The position numbers were made by a program, and so were the translations under genes. From a virus, in IMG/VR virus record IMGVR_UViG_3300044640_000918, positions 1 to 36,278 of that record: a DNA stretch of 36,278 bases; one strand, written 5' to 3'. Below the pieces are notes generated by a model. That model was given only the letters and a program-made list of their open reading frames with translations, searched no databases and was not told the origin of the DNA. Position 1 is the first letter of the stretch. Each line of letters begins with the position of its first letter. This document shows positions 31,626 through 36,278 of this stretch, piece after piece.

Positions 31626-33233
31626 TTACCCCTGTGGTATTTGAGCCATATTTACTGCCGCTTCAGAGTTCATTTTGTTGAGTTCAGCTTCTTGAGCCGC
31701 TTGCTGTTGTTCAGCACGCGAAGTTCTGATGTCTTCAACTTCTTTCTCTTCTCTGAGTAGGTGTAAAGGAGCTCCATAAGTTTTCATTAAGAACTTAAAT
31801 GTAGCATCTGGGTTTAAAATGTCTAGTGTTGCAGGGTTAAACTGAGTGATTGGAGTTACAGAAGCAAAGGCTCTGTTAAAGTTTTCTGCCTCAATAGACT
31901 CTTGAGCTCTTGACAATTGAGAAACAAATTTAACTTCCAACTGCCCACCCAATAAATCTCTTGGTGGTGGCTCGATCATCTTTCCTCTTACCATAATGTT
32001 AAATACTCTTATGATAATTGGAGCTAGTAATTCATACTGAACTCTACCTAAGATAGGTGACAATGATCTAAGTTGCTCATCTCTTCGTTGCATAACTTCA
32101 GTAGCTGTCATTCTATCGTTCTCAACCAATTGCAGTTGGTCTAAATAGAATCCTTTCTCGATATTACGATGTAATAATTCTATAACGTCGTTACCAATTC
32201 TAGGGTCTGCACCTGTTACAATCGGTTCAATTCTATCGCGAGAGTCAGCTCTGTAGTAGTTAGACCCCCCAGGGACGAACTTAACAGGTAAAAGCACGCC
32301 TTCATCTGGCATTTGTAATGGTGGATTGATTGCTAAAGCAGCTCCTTCCAACCATGTTTTCATCATTTGATTCGCTGTTTTTGTATCAGCGAGAGTACGC
32401 ATTGCAGGTCCTCTTCCGTACATTTCACCAGATAGTTTAGATAGACGTGATATGATACATGGGTTCTCGTGGAATCCCATTACTTTTAACTTGACATGCT
32501 CTTCTTTAAGAACATGGATTGATGTAAATGGTAACATTGGATGACGTAAACTTTCTGGTAATTTGTCTGAAGGCTCTATAGCGTGAAGTACAGTGTACTC
32601 TTTCAAAGGGTCTTTAAATCTTAGTGACGCTACTTTCTCTGGTAAAACATTACCAAATTGAGAGAATAACTGTTCAAGTGTCATCTTGTATTCATAGTAA
32701 ACTACATCAATAATACCTTTGTAGTTCTCAGATACAGACACTTCATATATCGGTCTCGAGGCAAATCTAACTACCTCGCTATCATCTTCTTCTATTCTTA
32801 AATGTGAAGTATGTAATGAAGATAAGTCCATTAAAACTTCATGTATCTCTGGCTGAAAGTTTGAATTGTTTAAAACAAACATAACCTTCTTAGCAGAGTC
32901 TTGTAACCATTTACTGTTATTTAATTCAATGTCCTTCTTAGTGTTCCCACTAGAAAAACCAAACCACTGTATCGCAGGGTTAACTAGCATCCCATGAAGT
33001 GCACTTGCAAATCTCTCTGCTGTACGTACACCAATAGAATCGTAGAGCTCTTGCCCTTTCTTCTCGCCCTTAATTTCCCCACCCCAGATATTATCCTTGT
33101 GTGGTAAATAGTAAGTAGCTATTTCTTTCCAATGGTTTTCCCATGTAGACTTATAGAGTTTTAGTTTCTCGTATTTCTCGCAGATAAAACGAACTGATTC
33201 GTCCTTACCGCCTTCTTGTACTACTGGGTCCAT
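31626..33233 (-). CDS. Portal protein (T7-type head-to-tail connector)
   Basis: A 535-residue protein. Signature segments of the T7-like connector family are seen: WENHWKEIATYYLPHKDNIW (31-50), GQELYDSIGVRTAERFASAL then HGMLVNPAIQWFGF, MYGRGPAMRTLADTKTANQM, and MTATEVMQRRDEQLRSLSPI with GRVQYELLAPIIIRVFNIM. The C-terminus (DIRTSRAEQQQAAQEAELNK) is a glutamine-rich barrel or tail. It forms the dodecameric DNA channel at the packaging vertex. The length equals T7 gp8 (about 535). Confidence 0.92.
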   Translation of the reverse strand: MDPVVQEGGKDESVRFICEKYEKLKLYKSTWENHWKEIATYYLPHKDNIWGGEIKGEKKGQELYDSIGVRTAERFASALHGMLVNPAIQWFGFSSGNTKKDIELNNSKWLQDSAKKVMFVLNNSNFQPEIHEVLMDLSSLHTSHLRIEEDDSEVVRFASRPIYEVSVSENYKGIIDVVYYEYKMTLEQLFSQFGNVLPEKVASLRFKDPLKEYTVLHAIEPSDKLPESLRHPMLPFTSIHVLKEEHVKLKVMGFHENPCIISRLSKLSGEMYGRGPAMRTLADTKTANQMMKTWLEGAALAINPPLQMPDEGVLLPVKFVPGGSNYYRADSRDRIEPIVTGADPRIGNDVIELLHRNIEKGFYLDQLQLVENDRMTATEVMQRRDEQLRSLSPILGRVQYELLAPIIIRVFNIMVRGKMIEPPPRDLLGGQLEVKFVSQLSRAQESIEAENFNRAFASVTPITQFNPATLDILNPDATFKFLMKTYGAPLHLLREEKEVEDIRTSRAEQQQAAQEAELNKMNSEAAVNMAQIPQG

Positions 33234-33628
33234 TATACTTCTCCTGCGCCTAATAACGTGTTAGAAAAACCACGTACTCTGTTTCTTCCAAGGAGTGTAT
33301 TGGCTCTTTGGTTTAGGGCTAGTTTATCTTCTTCAAGTAGCTTGTCTTGCTCTGCCTTGGCTTGCATATCAGCTACTGATTTGGCTGTCTCTCTATCTCT
33401 TCTTGCATAAGAATCTTTAACTATACCGCCAGTAATATTACTGCCTAGTTCACCAAGGGTTCTCTCGCTATCACTCATGTATTGGTCAATAGCAGAATCC
33501 GTAGACCCACCTTTTAATATACTCATTCCCGCTTTACCAACGTTCAATACGTTCTTGGCTCCCATCAAAGGAACTGCGGCTACGTGTTTAATCCCACCTT
33601 TAACTATATCTTTTACTTTTATACCCAT
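33233..33628 (-). CDS. Unknown protein between terminase and portal
   Basis: A 131-residue basic protein. The N-terminus has short hydrophobic helices (GIKHVAAVPLMGAKNVLNVG); the middle is a charged coiled coil (RETAKSVADMQAKAEQDKLL); it ends NTLLGRNRVRGFSNTLLGAG. No family is recognised. The look (amphipathic start, coil, small Gly/Asn tail) resembles small internal virion or assembly factors. Its stop overlaps the portal ATG (TAATG). Confidence 0.6.
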   Translation of the reverse strand: MGIKVKDIVKGGIKHVAAVPLMGAKNVLNVGKAGMSILKGGSTDSAIDQYMSDSERTLGELGSNITGGIVKDSYARRDRETAKSVADMQAKAEQDKLLEEDKLALNQRANTLLGRNRVRGFSNTLLGAGEV

Positions 33629-33629
33629 A

Positions 33630-34961
33630 CTATCTCCATGCGGACTTAGAAGTTTCTACTGTTCTAGGCAATCTTCTTAAGTTTACATCAGAATTTAATC
33701 TACGACAAACGGCAAATACTCCAAAGGCATCTGAGCCATGTGATGCCCAGTTGTGGAGTGGAGAGTCTTGGAAGATCCCATTCTTCGGGTCCCACTTCCT
33801 TTCGTAGTTCTTTAGAGCATCAATCCCACGCATACAATTAATCTTGTCAAATTTAACCATAGGCAGAACCATACGTATAGCATTTATCTTGTCCCCAGTT
33901 CCTACTTTCTTAGCTATTCTAGGGCGCATACCAAGTGCTGTTGTCGCTGTCTTTATCCTGCTATCACCAGAAGTCCACTCTCTAGCTACCCCGTCATGCG
34001 GGAAGAAGTGTCCTCCGTATATGTATTCCTTCTTCTTAAGCTCCCCTGCAAAGTAATCTAGTCCCTTACCACTCATCTCCATATAGTCAATCATGTGAAC
34101 CCATTCACCTATCTGTTGCCCGAACCAGATTGCAGTAGAGTCATCTACTCCAATATCCCAGTACGTGTACACAGGGTAGTTAGGATTATATGGCAGGTCC
34201 GTAATCCTCCCCGCTTCCTCAGCCTTAACCATGTACGCACCAAAGTACGCACCGACCATTGCCGCTTGAAACGAGCACTCAAACTCTTGGTCATACTCTT
34301 CCTCAGACATTTCTGACCTTAGTGCCCTGAGCTCAGATTCTGGAATGATCCCTGTCTTAGATGCAGGTGCAGAGAATGATAGCCACTTGAGATGCGGCTC
34401 TTTGTGCATGTTAAGCTGTGCTGTCTGGTGCATCTTGTAGAACTGGTTCATGCCCTTAGGCGTACCAATAAATATAGCCCACCCATTCCTATCAGATAGA
34501 AGTGGTCTAACAACCTCTCCCCAGATAGCAGGTGTCATTTGCGCGTATTCGTCGAAGATACAACCATCCAAATAAATACCCCTGATTGAGTCTGGATTCT
34601 CAGCACCGAGTAGCCAGATTGTAATAAAGTCTCCTCTATCATGTCTAGGAATTCGTATTCTAAGTTTCTGTTCATTCTTCTCTATCCCAGGGTAGTCCTT
34701 AAACATTTCCTTCAAATACGTCCATGCAATACGTTCCGCTTGCCCGTATGTAGGAGCAATGTACGCATACTGTGGATTATGGTGCTCACATTCAAAACCT
34801 GATGTCGCGATCTCAGCAAGAGCGAACTTGGTCTTACCAAAGCGTCTATGGCATACAGCTACCAAGAAACGGATTTGCCTCTGTCTCTTAGTCATGTGCA
34901 GGTACGCCTGTATCGGTCTGGGTGTGTACCCTAGTGATATGATCTTATTAGGTACTGTCAT
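33630..34961 (-). CDS. Terminase large subunit
   Basis: A 443-residue packaging motor. ATPase: Walker A HRRFGKT (38-44), Walker B CIFDEYAQM (134-142, D137/E138) and coupling motif IGTPKG (165-170). RNase H-like nuclease: D269 (YTYWDIGVDDST), D323 (FFPHDGVAREW) and D411 (ASHGSDAFG). The R-R-F-G-K-T Walker A and YxYWDxG nuclease start are typical of the podovirus-like TerL group. It follows the 144-residue gene with stop and start codons adjacent (TAGATG). Confidence 0.95.
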   Translation of the reverse strand: MTVPNKIISLGYTPRPIQAYLHMTKRQRQIRFLVAVCHRRFGKTKFALAEIATSGFECEHHNPQYAYIAPTYGQAERIAWTYLKEMFKDYPGIEKNEQKLRIRIPRHDRGDFITIWLLGAENPDSIRGIYLDGCIFDEYAQMTPAIWGEVVRPLLSDRNGWAIFIGTPKGMNQFYKMHQTAQLNMHKEPHLKWLSFSAPASKTGIIPESELRALRSEMSEEEYDQEFECSFQAAMVGAYFGAYMVKAEEAGRITDLPYNPNYPVYTYWDIGVDDSTAIWFGQQIGEWVHMIDYMEMSGKGLDYFAGELKKKEYIYGGHFFPHDGVAREWTSGDSRIKTATTALGMRPRIAKKVGTGDKINAIRMVLPMVKFDKINCMRGIDALKNYERKWDPKNGIFQDSPLHNWASHGSDAFGVFAVCRRLNSDVNLRRLPRTVETSKSAWR

Positions 34962-35396
34962 CTACTTCTTTGCAGCTTTTAAAGCCTTTACTTTTTTATT
35001 ATATTCGTCTTTCTTTTTCTGCTCATCTTCTGGCAATTCACCGTTACCCATTTCTGATGGTCTTGCGGATTCGATAAGCATAATAGCTGCCATGTCTCTT
35101 GCAGTTCTTAGGTTCCCTTCTGCAATGTTTGCACTTGTGGCTTCATACTTTTGAAATGCTTTATTTGCAACACCTTCTGCTTTTAAGTATCTTGATTGTC
35201 TGTCCCAAACACTTCCTCTTTCCAATCTTTCTAATGCCTTATCACCAAGCTTCATGGCTCTATCATAGTAAGCATTATTATTTTCCGTAGCTATAGCAGA
35301 CTTAGAAAATGCCATTTGTCCCGTTGTAAGTCCTTTAGCAATGTCATCCTCTTTTTTCTTTTTTAAAGCATCCGCTAATTTTTTATCTTGTGCCAT
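34962..35396 (-). CDS. Unknown lysine-rich helical protein in packaging block
   Basis: A 144-residue protein, lysine-rich at both ends (MAQDKKLADALKKKKEDD and KKKDEYNKKVKALKAAKK) with a helical centre (YYDRAMKLGDKALERLERGS, then NLRTARDMAAIMLIESAR). It could be a DNA-binding packaging accessory or a small virion protein; no motif is decisive. The ATG overlaps the stop of the 80-residue gene (TAATG), and its stop abuts the TerL ATG. Confidence 0.6.
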   Translation of the reverse strand: MAQDKKLADALKKKKEDDIAKGLTTGQMAFSKSAIATENNNAYYDRAMKLGDKALERLERGSVWDRQSRYLKAEGVANKAFQKYEATSANIAEGNLRTARDMAAIMLIESARPSEMGNGELPEDEQKKKDEYNKKVKALKAAKK

Positions 35397-35638
35397 TATT
35401 TCTTTCTCTTCTTAGCCAGAATCATCTTAAGCGCATCCAACTTCTCTCTATTGCGTATATCCGTAAAGTCAGAGTTCTCATATTGCATAGTAGCTTCTGC
35501 CCCTTCCTTATCCCCCGCCATAGCTTGAGAGTGTGCGGCACGTACCAATGTGTTATCATTTGGCACAGAACTTGCACCTTGAAGCATCATCTTTTCTTTT
35601 AACATCTTTTCCATTTTTGCAAGTTTAGCTTTGTTCAT
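35396..35638 (-). CDS. Small unknown protein in packaging block
   Basis: An 80-residue charged helical protein. It has a basic Met/Lys-rich start (KAKLAKMEKMLKEKMMLQGA), a segment VRAAHSQAMAGDKEGAEATM, and a basic end (DALKMILAKKRKK). GAAGGA lies 6 bases before the ATG, which overlaps the stop of the 61-residue frame (TAATG). No function is recognised. Confidence 0.55.
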   Translation of the reverse strand: MNKAKLAKMEKMLKEKMMLQGASSVPNDNTLVRAAHSQAMAGDKEGAEATMQYENSDFTDIRNREKLDALKMILAKKRKK

Positions 35639-35823
35639 TACTTATCCTTCTTAGAATTTTGTTTCTTCGGTTTCTCGATCTTCACTTCCACCTTCGGCAT
35701 CTGTGGTTGCCCATCTGTCTCTGGCAAGTTCGACTGTTGTAACACGTGATTGGTCACTCCGTTCTCGATCACTTCTTTGAATTTCATCTGCGTCTCCAAA
35801 TCCTTTAAAATTTCCAAATTCAT
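35638..35823 (-). CDS. Overlapping small frame (61 aa) inside the 3' end of terS
   Basis: A 61-residue frame starting MNLEILKDLETQMKFKEVIE and ending in a lysine/proline-rich tail (KVEVKIEKPKKQNSKKDK). It overlaps the small terminase gene by 173 bases in the +1 frame. For it: the stop overlaps the next ATG as TAATG, like true junctions here, and its composition looks natural. Against it: no good ribosome site precedes ATG 35823. It may be a separate gene, or the true C-terminus of TerS reached by frameshift or hidden by a sequencing error. Confidence 0.45.
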   Translation of the reverse strand: MNLEILKDLETQMKFKEVIENGVTNHVLQQSNLPETDGQPQMPKVEVKIEKPKKQNSKKDK

Positions 35824-36278
35824 CTACTATAATATCACTAGGAGACTTAGAGTCAAGAACTCCTGTGTGCAGTGTAATGTTAACACTAGCCGACCCTTTT
35901 CCTTGGTTATTGTCACCAGAACTATATTCCTCTGGATTTGTTTTCTCGACCGCCCACTTGAGTGTATCAATCTTTAGTTTATTGATCGCCACATCCTCCT
36001 TACTGGCAGTAGACATAGCTGTCTCTATTATAAGGTCGTAGTAAACTTCGGTTCTTTGTTTCTTAGCCGCCTGTACCCTCTGTTTAAATTCTGGGTGAAC
36101 CGTGAGCCAATGGTACAATCTATCCAAGGATGGCATACCCTCTTGCCTTGAAACGTATGCAAGTGTCTTGCCGTTCCTTATATAGGAACAAATCACATCT
36201 ACCAAAAGTAAACTGTATTCTACTGGGTTTAACTCAAACGTGGTGACGTCTAACTTTTTTCCTGTGTCAAGGTCTATG
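35651..36278 (-). CDS. Terminase small subunit, 5' end beyond the window
   Basis: A DNA-recognition subunit of the packaging motor. The frame is open to the right edge; 208 residues are visible. The HTH-bearing segment is VDVICSYIRNGKTLAYVSRQ followed by EGMPSLDRLYHWLTVHPEF, then the long helix pair KQRVQAAKKQRTEVYYDLII, INKLKIDTLKWAVEKTNPEEY, as in Sf6/T7-like small terminases. A TTG start at 36205 would cut the protein just before the HTH and has no ribosome site, so I treat the gene as partial (the upstream codons LDTGKKLDVTTFELNPVEYS look coding). The last 55 residues are Arg/Ser/Asp/Glu-rich and look out of frame. Confidence 0.75.
   Translation of the reverse strand, partial: IDLDTGKKLDVTTFELNPVEYSLLLVDVICSYIRNGKTLAYVSRQEGMPSLDRLYHWLTVHPEFKQRVQAAKKQRTEVYYDLIIETAMSTASKEDVAINKLKIDTLKWAVEKTNPEEYSSGDNNQGKGSASVNITLHTGVLDSKSPSDIIVDEFGNFKGFGDADEIQRSDRERSDQSRVTTVELARDRWATTDAEGGSEDRETEETKF

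Noticed and set aside
35807-35813. A-AAT-TTT heptamer in the TerS frame as a programmed -1 frameshift site
   Set aside because: It is a legal slippery heptamer in the right frame, but the -1 frame meets a stop at once; the open alternative frame is +1.
1-36278. CRISPR array, diversity-generating retroelement, integrase, transposase
   Set aside because: No spaced direct repeats, reverse transcriptase, recombinase or transposase motifs were seen; the only repeats are fibre modules.

Overview
This window looks like most of the genome of a tailed, podovirus-type (T7-like morphogenesis) phage. The evidence is a compact, AT-rich sequence with almost no intergenic space, a plus-strand replication block, and a minus-strand block in textbook short-tailed-phage order: small and large terminase, T7-type portal, a Bbp19-like protein, scaffold, capsid, tail tube A and B, three internal virion (ejection) proteins, tail proteins and lysis genes. 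I see no integrase, repressor, phage RNA polymerase, DNA ligase or tRNA in the window. The two ends point away from each other if the molecule closes (the small terminase runs off the right edge and the early genes start at the left edge), so a divergent control region probably lies outside. The host is not stated. A late gene for a Sec-exported protein whose mature N-terminus (GLPPTSSKG) resembles secreted proteins I associate with Bdellovibrio/Bacteriovorax relatives makes a phage of predatory Bdellovibrionota my best guess, as an inference only.

Plus strand, 1-9526. Small unknown genes come first (two-helix membrane protein, a coiled-coil protein with an internal duplication, a conserved small phage protein, a single-span peptide, a ribbon-helix-helix candidate). 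The replication block follows: archaeo-eukaryotic-type primase fused to an SF3 helicase, an SNF2-type helicase, two unknown genes, a possible ssDNA-binding protein, a family A DNA polymerase with 3'-5' exonuclease, a coiled-coil protein, a PD-(D/E)XK (VRR-NUC-like) nuclease, and a small CxxC protein. Stop and start codons of neighbours commonly overlap as TAATG.

Minus strand, 36278 down to 9480. Packaging and head genes run to 29029. A sigma70-like promoter (TTGACA-17-TATCCT) sits just before the capsid gene, and two hairpins with U-tracts flank the small gene after the capsid, a layout like phi10/T-phi of T7. Tail and ejection proteins follow (28945-18219); one ejection protein carries a region that resembles an ADP-ribosyltransferase fold. 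Then come a tail protein with repeated GASTE-KQD modules, the exported protein, a lysis cassette (35-aa lipoprotein, amidase endolysin, two small membrane proteins, a helical protein and a second lipoprotein), and a run of small fibre/appendage proteins ending in a kelch-like protein. A strong hairpin closes the late operon at 10256-10284.

Beyond that terminator lie an HNH endonuclease gene and a small HExxH metallopeptidase gene. The HNH ribosome binding site is buried in a perfect 9-bp hairpin, recalling the translational silencing of T4 homing endonuclease genes. Four genes missed by a simple length cut-off were found by reading the gaps (1138-1308, 14055-14198, 14201-14380, 15006-15113), plus one of 48 codons at 5893-6039, and several starts were moved on ribosome-binding-site and overlap evidence.
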